A stretch of 64,000 bases of DNA. It comes from DATBLE01 sp963734065. Lineage in GTDB: Bacteria; Actinomycetota; Thermoleophilia; Gaiellales; Gaiellaceae. The notes under the pieces are model-generated. The model saw nothing but the letters and a program-made list of their open reading frames with translations, was not told the origin of the DNA and did not search any database. The stretch is from NCBI GenBank assembly GCA_963734065.1, contig CAVTFN010000003.1, forward strand, positions 806,001 to 870,000. The letters run 5' to 3'. Every line of letters begins with the position of its first letter. The first letter of the stretch is position 1. Below, in pieces: positions 7,713 to 17,536 of the stretch. Made by a program: the position numbers and the translations under genes.

Positions 7713-9556
7713 TGGTCGCGGCGGTGGGCGCGGCTACGCGGGCGAGCCTGCTCTCGGAGCCGCACCACGACGGCTCGGAGCTGTACGTCTCGGGCGGGGA
7801 CGGCCCGGACGAGCGGGCCTCCGTTCGCCTGCGCACTCCCCGTGGAGCGGCCGAGCGCGTGATCCTGCGCACCGTCCACGACGGCGAGGCGGGCATCGCC
7901 GAGGCAGTCGTCGAGGACCAGACGGAGCTCGAGACCTGGTGGCGGGCCGAGTTCGAGGTGACCGCGCCGGTCACGCGCTACCGCTGGCTGCTCTGGGGCG
8001 GCGACGCCGGCTACGCGTGGGTCAACGGCCTGGGCCGGGCCGGGCACGAGGTCCCCGACGCAGACGACTTCGTCCACGCGCCCGCCGCGGGCGGCCCGGA
8101 CTGGCACCTCGGCTCGGTCGTCTACGAGATCTTCCCCGACCGCTTCGCCGCGGGCAGGCACGCGGTCGACGCGCCCGGGTGGGCCGTGCCCCGCCCGTGG
8201 GACGCGCTGCCGGAGGGTCGCGGCCCGAACACCGCGCACGAGCTCTTCGGCGGCGATCTGTACGGCGTCGAGCAGCACCTCGACCACATCGAGCGGCTCG
8301 GCGCCGATGTGATCTACCTGACGCCCTTCTTCCCGGCCGGCTCCACGCACCGCTACGACGCGACCACGTTCGGCCGCGTCGACCCGCTGCTGGGCGGCGA
8401 CGAGGCGCTGGCCGCGCTGACGGGGGCCGCTCACGCCCGCGGGATCCGGGTGATCGGCGACCTGACTCTGAACCACACGGGCGACCGGCACGAGTGGTTC
8501 CTCGCGGCGCAGGCCGATCCGTCGTCCGTCGAGCGCGGCTTCTACTACTTCGACGGCTCGACGCCTTTCGGCTACGCGGCGTGGTGGGGGATCCCGTCGC
8601 TGCCGAAGCTGAACCACGGCTCGCCGGAGCTCGAGCGGCGGCTCGCCGAGGTGACGCGGCGCTGGCTCGAGCCGCCGTTCGAGCTCGACGGCTGGCGCAT
8701 CGACGTCGCCAACATGGCCGGCCGCTACCGCGGCGCCGACCACGCGCACGAGCTCGCGCGGATGACACGGGCTGCGGCCGAGCAGGCCAGGCCCGGCATG
8801 CTGCTCGTCGCCGAGCACGGCTACGACTACCGCGACGACCTCCGCGGTGACGGGTGGCACGGCGCGATGAACTACGCCGGCTTCATGCGGCCTGTCTGGT
8901 ACTGGCTCCACGGCGACCTGCCGGAGGAGCTGCGTCGCTCCTTCTGGGGCTTTCCCGTCGGGATGGCGGCGCTGGACGGCCCCGCCGCGGTCTCGGCGAT
9001 GCGCGCCTTCTCGGCCGGGACGCCGTGGGCGTCGACCCTGCATTCCTGGACGCTCGTCGACAGCCACGACAGCGCCCGGTTCGCGACCGTGGCCGGCTCC
9101 CGCGACCGCCAGCTGGTGGGGATCGGCATGCAGATGGCCCTGCCCGGCGTGCCGATGGTCTTCGCCGGCGACGAGCTCGGCCTGGAGGGCGAGTGGGGGG
9201 AGGACGCGAGGCGGACGATGCCGTGGGACCGGCCGCAGACCTGGGACACTGCGCTCTTCGAGAGCTACCGCGAGCTCATCGCGCTGCGCCGCGGCTCGGC
9301 CGCGCTCGCGCGCGGCGGCCTTCGCTACGCCGCGGTCGGCGACGAGGCGGTCGCCTGGCTGCGCGAGACCGCGGACGAGCGCCTGCTCTGCCTCGCGGCC
9401 CGGTCCGGGCACGAGCCGATCCGGCTGCCGCTCGCCGCACTCCGCTGCGGCGGCCTGGACACCCTGTACGGCGGGGACGCAGCCGTGGCGGGCGGCGACG
9501 CCGTCCTGCCCGGCGACGGCCCCGCGTTCCACGTCTGGAGACTCGAGGAGGCATAG
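7709..9556 (+). CDS. GH13 alpha-glucosidase/neopullulanase-type enzyme
   Basis: A 615-residue cytoplasmic glycoside hydrolase with no signal peptide, starting at ATG 7709 (coupled to malG by ATGATG). An N-terminal beta-domain of about 120 residues resembles the CBM34-like domain of cyclomaltodextrinases and neopullulanases. The barrel carries the four GH13 regions: DLTLNHTG (about 251), GWRIDVAN with nucleophile D332, LLVAEHG with acid/base E369, and DSHD with D454. It probably cleaves imported maltodextrins inside the cell. The exact GH13 subfamily and specificity cannot be fixed from motifs alone. Confidence 0.88.
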   Translation: MMVAAVGAATRASLLSEPHHDGSELYVSGGDGPDERASVRLRTPRGAAERVILRTVHDGEAGIAEAVVEDQTELETWWRAEFEVTAPVTRYRWLLWGGDAGYAWVNGLGRAGHEVPDADDFVHAPAAGGPDWHLGSVVYEIFPDRFAAGRHAVDAPGWAVPRPWDALPEGRGPNTAHELFGGDLYGVEQHLDHIERLGADVIYLTPFFPAGSTHRYDATTFGRVDPLLGGDEALAALTGAAHARGIRVIGDLTLNHTGDRHEWFLAAQADPSSVERGFYYFDGSTPFGYAAWWGIPSLPKLNHGSPELERRLAEVTRRWLEPPFELDGWRIDVANMAGRYRGADHAHELARMTRAAAEQARPGMLLVAEHGYDYRDDLRGDGWHGAMNYAGFMRPVWYWLHGDLPEELRRSFWGFPVGMAALDGPAAVSAMRAFSAGTPWASTLHSWTLVDSHDSARFATVAGSRDRQLVGIGMQMALPGVPMVFAGDELGLEGEWGEDARRTMPWDRPQTWDTALFESYRELIALRRGSAALARGGLRYAAVGDEAVAWLRETADERLLCLAARSGHEPIRLPLAALRCGGLDTLYGGDAAVAGGDAVLPGDGPAFHVWRLEEA

Positions 9557-9558
9557 AG

Positions 9559-10717
<1,159 letters not shown>

Positions 10718-10734
<17 letters not shown>

Positions 10735-12826
10735 TGCGTCCTGCGCAATCGCTGCCGCGATTGCGCTAGCTGTTGCGGTCGGCGGAGCGGGGGCGTCCTC
10801 CGTTCAAGCGCCTCCGTCGGGTGCGGCGTTGGCGGCTCTGGCCAAGCCTGGTGCGCCTAGCTCGCTCGCTTCCCAGCGGATCTACTTCGTCATGCCGGAC
10901 CGGTACGCGAACGGCGATCCGGGCAACGACCGCGGAGGGCTCTCCGGGGGGCCGAACGTGACCGGCTACGACCCGGCCGACACCGGCTACTACCACGGCG
11001 GCGACCTGAAGGGTCTGACCGGCCGGCTGCAGCGGATCCGCGACCTCGGGTTCACGGCGCTCTGGATCACGCCGGTCCTGAAACAGCAGACCGTGAACGC
11101 GGGCAGCGCCGGCTACCACGGCTACTGGGGGCTCGACTTCACGACGGTCGACCCGCATCTCGGCACCGACCAGGACTTCGCCGATCTCGTCGCCAGGGCC
11201 CACGCGCTCGGGCTCGAGGTCTACCTCGACGTCGTCGTCAACCACACTGGTGACGTGATCACGCTCTCGAACGGGAGCTCGTACTCCGACATCCCGTTCC
11301 GCGACTGCCGCGGCCGCTTTTTCAAGGCCGCGAGCTACGTCACCGCCAGGCGGTTTCCGTGCCTGTCCGCCCGGTACATGCCCGAGGCGCCCTACGTGGC
11401 GCCGCAGGACCGGCACCTGAAGAAGCCGGAGTGGCTGAACGACCCGCTCAACTACCACGACCGCGGCAACATCGACTTCGGCTCGTGCAGCGCCCAGTGC
11501 TTCGAGCAAGGCGACTTCTTCGGCCTCGACGACCTCTTCACAGAGAAGCCGAACGTCTCGAGCGGCCTGGCGCGGATCTACGCGTCGTGGATCTCGCGCT
11601 TCCACGTCGACGGCTTCCGGGTCGACACTGCGAAGCACGTCAACGCGGCGTTCTTCAAGCTCTGGGTGCCGAAGATCAAGGCGGCGGCGAAGGCCGCAGG
11701 GACGCCGACGGACTTCCCGATCTTCGGCGAGGTGACGCTGAACGACGCGATCGACCTCGCCGACTACGTGCGCAGCCGCGGCCTGCCGCAGGTGCTCGAC
11801 TTCCCGTTCCAGCAGGTTGCGTCGGCATACGCGGCGGGCTTCTCCGGCGCCAAGGGAATCGCCCAGCGGCTCGCCGACGACGACTACTTCCGCCTGCCGG
11901 ACGGCTCCGACCCGGCGTTCCCGACCTTCCTCGGCAACCACGACATGGGCCGCGCCGCGCAGCAGATCCTTGCCCAGTCGCCCGGGCTTTCGCCCGCGGC
12001 GCTCCTCCAGCACGTCCTGCTCGGCTACGACCTCCTCTACCTGCTTCGCGGCGCGCCGGTCGTCATGTACGGCGACGAGGTGGGGATGATCGGCAGCGGC
12101 GGCGACAAGGCCGCCCGGCAGGACATGTTCCCGACCAAGGTGCCGGACTGGCAGACCGAGACGCGGGTGGGCTCGCCGCCGATCGGCACCCGCTCGTCCT
12201 TCGACGTGACCGACAACCCGATCGAGGCGCAGCTCGAGACGCTCTCTGCCCTGCGCGACCGGTATCCGGCGCTGGCGACCGGTGCGTCCGTCGTCCGGTA
12301 CGCGAGCGGTCCGGTGCTGGTCGTCTCCCGGATCGACGTGTCCTCGGGCGCCGAGCTGGTGGCAGCCTTCAACAACGGCGACAGCGCTGCCCGCCTGACC
12401 GTCGCCACCGGAACACCCGGCTCGACCTGGAGCGTCGCCTTCGGAGGCGGCACGGCAACCGCAGGCTCGGGCACGAGCCTGACGCTGACGATCCCGCCCG
12501 TCTCGGCGATCCTCGCCCGGCCGGCGGCCACGATTCCCGTCCAGGCGCCGGCGGCACCCACGCTGAAGGCCGGTCCCGACTCGATCTCCTCCTACTACGC
12601 GCTGACCGCAGGCGTCGCGGGCGGGCCGGTCACCGTCGCCTTCGCCGCCCGGACCCCGACCGGCACCTGGCGCCGGCTGGCGGTGGACGACTCGGCTCCG
12701 TACCGCGCGTTTCTCGATCCGCGGAGCTACCGGAAGGGTGCACGCGTCCAGGTCGTTGCCTTCGCGCGCGGCTTCGACGGGGCGACGGCGGTCTCGAAGG
12801 TGCTGACCGTCAAGCCCAATCCGTAG
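10718..12826 (+). CDS. Secreted GH13 alpha-amylase
   Basis: A 702-residue protein starting at GTG 10718, inside the end of the ATPase gene (17 nt overlap). The N-terminus is a signal peptide (AIAAAIALAVAVGGAGASS). The catalytic barrel has the GH13 regions DVVVNHTG, GFRVDTAKH with nucleophile D303, IFGEV with E338, and LGNHD with D409. A beta-rich domain follows, then a C-terminal beta-sandwich (from about 600) that may bind starch or the wall. It would degrade extracellular starch to the maltodextrins taken up by the adjacent importer. Confidence 0.9.
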
Positions 12827-12827
12827 A

Positions 12828-14108
12828 GTGCACGGGTCGATGCGCCGCGGAGAGGCACCGCTGTCGCGCCGTTCGAGCGGCGTGCTGCTGCACGTCACCT
12901 CCCTGCCGGGCGGACGGCTCGGACCGGAGGCCTACCGGTTCGTCGACTGGCTGGTGGAGGCCGGACAGTCGTGGTGGCAGGTGCTCCCGCTGAACCCGCC
13001 CGACCCGTTCGGCTCGCCGTACACCTCGTGCTCGGCGTTCGCCGGCTGGAGCGGCCTGCTGGGCAAGCCGGATGCCTCAGTCACGCCGGCGGAGGTCCGG
13101 GACTTCCGGCTCCGGCAGGGCTACTGGGCCCGCGACTGGGAGCGTTATGCCGGCGCCGGCGCGCTCGACGACCAGGTTCGGTTCGAGCGTGAGTGGCAGG
13201 CGCTGCGCCGGTATGCGACCGGGCACGGCATCCGGCTGATCGGCGACATCCCGATCTACGTCGCACGGGACAGCGCGGAGACCGAGTCCCACGCCGAGCT
13301 GTTTTCGAGCGAGCTGGTCGCAGGGGCAGCTCCCGACGTCTCGCACCCCGAGGGGCAGCTCTGGGGGCAGCCGGTGTACGACTGGCGGGCGATGCGCCGG
13401 GAGGGCTACCGGTGGTGGATCGAGCGCTTCCGCCGGACCCTGGAGCTGGTGGACGTCGGGCGGGTCGACCACTTCCGCGGCTTCGTCGCGTACTGGGCCG
13501 TACCTCGCGGCGCGAGGAGCCCGCTCGAGGGCAGCTGGCATCGCGGCCCCGGAGCGGCGCTCTTCGAGGCGGTCGAGCGCGAGCTCGGCCGGCTGCCGCT
13601 GATCGCCGAGGACCTGGGGATCATCACGCCGGCGGTCGACCGGCTGCGCAGCAGTCTCGGCCTGCTGGCGATGCGGATCGTCGGTCGCGGCTTCGTCAAG
13701 CGTCACCGGCACCGGCACGCGGTCGCCGCGCATGTCGAGGACGCGGTCGTCTACACCGGCACCCACGACCATCCGACGCTGGCGGGCTGGCTCGCGACCG
13801 CCGCTCCGGAGGATCTCGCCCTCGCCGAGCACGACCTTGCGGAGGCCGGGATCGAGGACGACGACCCCGAGTGGGCGCTCGTCCGGCTCGCGCTCTCGTC
13901 CCGGGCGCGCGTGGCGATCCTGCCCATGCAGGACGTCCTCGGCCTCGGCGCCGAGGCGCAGATGAACCACCCCGGGACGGTCGGGAACGGCAACTGGCGC
14001 TGGCGCCTCGAGCCGGGTCAGCTGACCGCCGCCGTCGCCGCGCGGCTCCACCGCGCGACCGCAGAGAGCCGGCGGCTGGCGGCGGTGCGGCTGCGCGCGA
14101 CCGCGTAA
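12828..14108 (+). CDS. malQ: 4-alpha-glucanotransferase (amylomaltase, GH77)
   Basis: A 426-residue GH77 enzyme; GTG 12828 is used here and ATG 12840 is possible. Motifs: SGVLLHVTSLPG at the N-terminus, DPFGSPYTSCSAFAG, GRVDHFRGF with nucleophile D214, LIAEDLGIITP with acid E261, and TGTHDHPT with D314. The C-terminus (MNHPGTVGNGNWRWRL) is the expected ending. It is about 70 residues shorter than typical amylomaltases; the shortening falls between the SAFAG motif and IRLIGDIPIYVA, where the usual helical insert is reduced. It would disproportionate imported maltodextrins. Confidence 0.93.
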   Translation: MHGSMRRGEAPLSRRSSGVLLHVTSLPGGRLGPEAYRFVDWLVEAGQSWWQVLPLNPPDPFGSPYTSCSAFAGWSGLLGKPDASVTPAEVRDFRLRQGYWARDWERYAGAGALDDQVRFEREWQALRRYATGHGIRLIGDIPIYVARDSAETESHAELFSSELVAGAAPDVSHPEGQLWGQPVYDWRAMRREGYRWWIERFRRTLELVDVGRVDHFRGFVAYWAVPRGARSPLEGSWHRGPGAALFEAVERELGRLPLIAEDLGIITPAVDRLRSSLGLLAMRIVGRGFVKRHRHRHAVAAHVEDAVVYTGTHDHPTLAGWLATAAPEDLALAEHDLAEAGIEDDDPEWALVRLALSSRARVAILPMQDVLGLGAEAQMNHPGTVGNGNWRWRLEPGQLTAAVAARLHRATAESRRLAAVRLRATA

Positions 14109-14111
14109 CGC

Positions 14112-14408
14112 TTGGCCGGGTACGTCGGCATCCTCTCGGTCGAGCTGCACTTCCCCGAGGCCGGCTCGCTGAAGGGCAAACGGAAGCACGTGCTCTCCGC
14201 CAAGTCGCAGCTGCAGAACCGCTTCGGCGCGTCGGTCGCCGAGGTCGACCACCACCAGCTCTGGCAGCGGTGCGCCCTTGCGATGGCGTGCTCGGCACGC
14301 GAGGTCGGCGAGCTGCACGAGCTGCTGGACGCCGCCGAGCGCTGGCTGCACGGTCAGGACTGGGTGGTCACGCGCGTCGAGCGCCGGATCGTGTCTCTGG
14401 AGGACTAG
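14112..14408 (+). CDS. ylxP: YlxP family (DUF503) protein
   Basis: A 98-residue protein beginning at TTG 14112, 3 nt after malQ. It has the DUF503 features: an N-terminal strand (YVGILSVELHFPEAGSLKGKR), a conserved LKGKRKHVLSAK helix and ASVAEVDHHQLWQRC. This small, possibly RNA-binding protein normally sits between infB and rbfA (ylxP in Bacillus); here the maltodextrin genes separate it from infB. Its biochemical function is not established. Confidence 0.9.
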   Translation: MAGYVGILSVELHFPEAGSLKGKRKHVLSAKSQLQNRFGASVAEVDHHQLWQRCALAMACSAREVGELHELLDAAERWLHGQDWVVTRVERRIVSLED

Positions 14409-14413
14409 TCAGC

Positions 14414-14434
14414 CCGGCCCGCCGCGCGGGCCGG
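14414..14434 (+). terminator. GC-rich hairpin after ylxP
   Basis: CCGGCCCG, a 5-nt loop and CGGGCCGG form a perfect 8-bp stem 6 nt after the ylxP stop. There is no T-tract. It may end the maltodextrin-ylxP transcript before rbfA. Confidence 0.5.
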
Positions 14435-14442
14435 ATCGGTCA

Positions 14443-14527
14443 GGGCTCTGACCCGAAGGGGCAGAGGCCGCTTTTCGCCCGACGCACCCCGTCTCTCTGG
14501 GGACAGTCCCCTGCGGGGACAGTCCCT
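14443..14527. repeat. Composite repeat B-C, copy 2
   Basis: A diverged B part (14443-14469; the CTCTG and CAGAG arms still pair), a 29-bp spacer and an intact C part (14499-14527: GGGGACAGTCCCC, TGC, GGGGACAGTCCCT). It is in the same orientation as the copy at 2514-2598, so the two copies bracket the maltodextrin cluster plus ylxP. Its terminal CTATAG forms the likely -10 region of rbfA. Confidence 0.85.
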
Positions 14528-14541
14528 ATAGCGTGTTCGTC

Positions 14542-14886
14542 GTGAGCGATCGCATGCGCCGCGTCAACGAGTCCGTGCGACAGGTGCTCTCGGAGGCGCT
14601 GCCGGAGCTGAAGGACCCGCGCATCGGCTTCGTCACCGTCACCGGCGTCCAGACCACGCCCGACCTCAGGCACGCACGCGTCTTCGTCAGCGTGCTCGCG
14701 TCGGAGAAGGCGCGACGGGCGACGCTCGACGGGCTCGCCGCCGCCCACGGCGTGCTCCAGTCCCGCATCGCGCACGAGCTGAGGCTGAAGCGGACCCCGC
14801 AACTGGCCTTCGAATACGATCGTTCGGTGGAAGAGGGAGTCCGCATGAGCAAGCTGATCGACGAGCTCGCGCCCGATGGAGAGTGA
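14542..14886 (+). CDS. rbfA: Ribosome-binding factor A
   Basis: A 114-residue 30S maturation factor. I chose GTG 14542 (SDRMRRVNESVRQ); GTG 14533 in the same frame is the alternative. It has the KH-like RbfA fold signatures: DPRIGFVTVTGVQTTPDLRHARVFVSVL and HELRLKRTPQLAFEYDRSVEEG. No Shine-Dalgarno is visible; TATAGC ends 9 nt before the start, so the mRNA may be leaderless. It overlaps the next gene by 11 nt. Confidence 0.95.
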   Translation: MSDRMRRVNESVRQVLSEALPELKDPRIGFVTVTGVQTTPDLRHARVFVSVLASEKARRATLDGLAAAHGVLQSRIAHELRLKRTPQLAFEYDRSVEEGVRMSKLIDELAPDGE

Positions 14887-15862
14887 GCTGGGCGCGGTCG
14901 TCGACGCGATCCGCGCCAACGACCGCTTCCTCCTCGTCACCCACGAGAACCCCGACGGGGACGCCCTCGGGTCGATCCTGGCGATGAAGCTGGCCCTGGA
15001 CGCGCTCGGCAAGGACAGCGTGATGTACGTGGGCGGCGACCTGGTGCTGCCGCCCGAATACGCGTTCATGCAGCTGGACGGCCTGTCGCGGAGGCTGCCG
15101 GACGATGTCGCCGAGCGAGTCATCCTCGCGCTGGACAGCGCCACCGCGCCGCGGACGCAGCTGCCGCCGGAGCTGCTGGAGGCGGCGCCGCTGACGATCG
15201 ACGTCGACCACCACCACGACAACACGCGCTACGGGGGGATCAACCTGATCGTCCCCGAGGCCTCGTCGACCGGCGAGATCGTCCGCGACCTGCTCGCCGA
15301 GCTCGGCGTCGAGCTCACGCCCGCGATCGCGCAGGCGCTGTACGTCGCGGTCGACACCGACACCGGCAAGTTCCAGTACACGAACACGACGCCGAGGGCG
15401 CACCGCCTCGCGGCCGAGCTGCTCGAGCAGGGCGTCGAGCCCTACGAGGTGTTCCGGCAGATCTACGAGTCGGTCCCTTTCGAGCGCCAGCAGCTGATCG
15501 GCAAGGCGCTGTCGCGGGCGCGCCGGTACGAGGAGGACCGGATGATCGCGAGCTATCTCCTGCGCGCCGACTTCGAGGAGCTGGGCGTGGGGGAGGAGTA
15601 CGCCGAGGGTGTGATCGACGAGCTGCGCAGGGTCGACGGCGTCGAGCTGGCGATGACCGTCCGTGAGTCGCCCGAGCCGCCGGGCGCTCCGCGTCGCATC
15701 TCGATGCGCTCGGCGTCGGACGCCCTGGACGTCTCCGCGATCGCCCGCCAGCGGGGCGGGGGCGGGCATCGGCGCGCGGCCGGCTTCTCGAGTGACGAGA
15801 CGATCGAGGAGATCATCGAGTTCGTCCGCACCCAGTTCGCCGATGCCACCGCGCGCGCTTGA
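14876..15862 (+). CDS. DHH/DHHA1 phosphoesterase (NrnA-like oligoribonuclease)
   Basis: A 328-residue protein with the DHH motifs HENPDGDALGS (about residue 22), a Mn-binding aspartate in LALDSA, and DVDHHHDNTRYG (about 105), followed by a DHHA1 substrate-binding domain ending in GGGHRRAAGF. The family degrades nanoRNAs and/or pAp (NrnA in Bacillus); the rbfA-DHH-truB order is common in Gram-positives. The start overlaps rbfA and the end overlaps truB, so it is part of one coupled operon. NrnA versus a related c-di-AMP/pApA role cannot be separated from sequence alone. Confidence 0.92.
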   Translation: MESELGAVVDAIRANDRFLLVTHENPDGDALGSILAMKLALDALGKDSVMYVGGDLVLPPEYAFMQLDGLSRRLPDDVAERVILALDSATAPRTQLPPELLEAAPLTIDVDHHHDNTRYGGINLIVPEASSTGEIVRDLLAELGVELTPAIAQALYVAVDTDTGKFQYTNTTPRAHRLAAELLEQGVEPYEVFRQIYESVPFERQQLIGKALSRARRYEEDRMIASYLLRADFEELGVGEEYAEGVIDELRRVDGVELAMTVRESPEPPGAPRRISMRSASDALDVSAIARQRGGGGHRRAAGFSSDETIEEIIEFVRTQFADATARA

Positions 15863-16622
15863 GCCGTCGGGGCTCTTCCTCGTCGACAAGCCGGCCGGCC
15901 CGTCGTCGTTCCAGGTGATCGCGGCGATCCGTCGCCGCACCCGCGCCCGCACCGGGCACGCCGGCACGCTCGACCCGTTCGCAACCGGCCTCCTGCTCGT
16001 GCTCTCGGGCGCGGCGACCAGGCTCGCGCCGTGGCTCGTCGGCCTCGACAAGCGGTACGTCACGGACGTCGAGCTGGGCGCGCGCACGTCGACCGGCGAT
16101 CCCGAGGGAGAGGTGGTCGAGGAGTCCGCTCCGCCCGGCCGCGGCGAGCTCGAAGCCCGGCTGGAGAGCCTCCGCGGCGAGATCGACCTGGCCGTTCCGG
16201 CCGCGTCGGCGGTCAAGGTCGGCGGCGAGCGGGCGTACCGTTTGCACCGGCGCGGCCAGACCGTCGAGATGCCGGTGCGGCGCTCGCGGGTGTCGTCGCT
16301 CGAGCTGCTGGAGTACGCGGACGGCATTGCCCGCCTCGACCTGCTCGTCGGGTCCGGCACCTACGTCCGCTCGATCGCCGACGCACTCGGCGGGCATTGC
16401 CGGACCCTCCGGCGGCTCGAGGTCGGGCCGTTCTCCGTCGTCGACGCCGACGACGAGCGGCTCGTGCCGCCGGCTGAGGCGCTGCCGTTCCTGCCCGCCG
16501 TCGACGTCGACGCCGACGGGGCGGCGGCGATTCGGACGGGCCGGCGCCGAGCCCAGGCGGACGTGCGAACGCTGTGCAACTGCGAGCTGGTCGCGGTCGG
16601 CCGGGTGGTGATGCCCACGTGA
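15843..16622 (+). CDS. truB: tRNA pseudouridine-55 synthase
   Basis: A 259-residue enzyme starting at ATG 15843 (20 nt overlap with the DHH gene). The N-terminal GLFLVDKPAGPSSFQVI motif and the catalytic GHAGTLDPFATG (Asp nucleophile, about residue 45) are clear, with YVTDVELGARTSTGD downstream. It makes pseudouridine 55 in the T-loop. The C-terminal part is short, as in actinobacterial TruB. The stop overlaps the ribF GTG (GTGA). Confidence 0.95.
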   Translation: MPPRALEPSGLFLVDKPAGPSSFQVIAAIRRRTRARTGHAGTLDPFATGLLLVLSGAATRLAPWLVGLDKRYVTDVELGARTSTGDPEGEVVEESAPPGRGELEARLESLRGEIDLAVPAASAVKVGGERAYRLHRRGQTVEMPVRRSRVSSLELLEYADGIARLDLLVGSGTYVRSIADALGGHCRTLRRLEVGPFSVVDADDERLVPPAEALPFLPAVDVDADGAAAIRTGRRRAQADVRTLCNCELVAVGRVVMPT

Positions 16623-17500
16623 AGATCGCCCGCTCGGTCTCGGAGCTCGAGCGGAAGCCGCGCGCCGTCGCGCTCGGCACGTTCGACGGCGTCCACCTCG
16701 GCCACCGCCGCGCGATCGAGGCGGTGCTGGCCTCCGGGCCGACGCCGACCGTCGTCACCTTCGACCCACACCCTCGGCGCGTGCTCGGGTACGCGGTCGA
16801 GCAGCTCACCACCCTGGAGCGCCGCCTCGAGCTGCTCGCCGGGCTCGGGGTAGAGGAGACGCTCGTGGTCGAGTTCACGCTGGACACGCAGCGGATCGAG
16901 GCAGAGGAGTTTGCCGAGACCCAGCTGCGGGCGATCGGCGCCGAGGTCGTGGTCGCCGGCGAGGACTTCCGGTTCGGCCACGGGCGTCGGGGCGACCTCG
17001 ACCTGCTGCGCGGTCTCGGCTTCGACGTCCGGCCGGTGCCGCTGCTCGAGGGCGTGTCCTCCTCGGCGATCCGGCACCTGCTGCACGAGGGCCGTGTCGA
17101 CGAGGCCGCCCGCCTGCTGGGCCGTCCGCCCGAGGTCGACGGGACCGTGGTCGAGGGCGACGCACGCGGGGGTACGCTCGGCTTCCCGACTGCGAACGTC
17201 GCCGCCGACCCCGTGCTGCTCGTGCCGTTGCACGGCATCTACGCCGGGTTCGCCGCTGGTCCCGGAGTGGAAGGGCGGAGAGCCGCGATCTCGATCGGGG
17301 TCAACCCGCACTACGGCGGCGACGAGCTCCGGATCGAAGCGTTCCTGCTCGGCTTCGCCGGCGACCTCTACGGCAAACGGCTGGTCGTCGAGCTATGGCA
17401 GCGCCTCCGCGACGAACAGGTTTTCGCGAACGAGCAGGAGCTGATCGACCAGATCGCGCATGACGTGGAGGCGACGGAGCAGGCCACGCGGCCCTGCTAG
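16619..17500 (+). CDS. ribF: Bifunctional riboflavin kinase/FAD synthetase
   Basis: A 293-residue RibF starting at GTG 16619. The N-terminal nucleotidyltransferase domain carries ALGTFDGVHLGHR (HxGH-like) and VTFDPHPRRVL, with SSSAIRHLL (ISSSxxR-like). The C-terminal kinase domain has GTVVEGDARGGTLGFPTANV (GxxxGxxxGxPTAN) and the NPHYGGDELRIEAFLLGFAGDLYG segment. It converts riboflavin to FMN and FAD. It ends the rbfA-DHH-truB-ribF operon; a palindrome sits 8 nt after its stop. Confidence 0.96.
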   Translation: MKIARSVSELERKPRAVALGTFDGVHLGHRRAIEAVLASGPTPTVVTFDPHPRRVLGYAVEQLTTLERRLELLAGLGVEETLVVEFTLDTQRIEAEEFAETQLRAIGAEVVVAGEDFRFGHGRRGDLDLLRGLGFDVRPVPLLEGVSSSAIRHLLHEGRVDEAARLLGRPPEVDGTVVEGDARGGTLGFPTANVAADPVLLVPLHGIYAGFAAGPGVEGRRAAISIGVNPHYGGDELRIEAFLLGFAGDLYGKRLVVELWQRLRDEQVFANEQELIDQIAHDVEATEQATRPC

Positions 17501-17507
17501 CCGAACG

Positions 17508-17535
17508 GCAGTGACAGGCTTGAGCCTGTCACTGC
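17508..17535. repeat. Family A palindrome, copy 2
   Basis: A 28-bp palindrome (GCAGTGACAGGCTT half; one central mismatch) between the convergent ribF and GGT-like genes, preceded by AACG. It ends 2 nt before the GGT-like stop codon. A bidirectional terminator role is plausible. Confidence 0.9.
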
Positions 17536-17536
17536 A

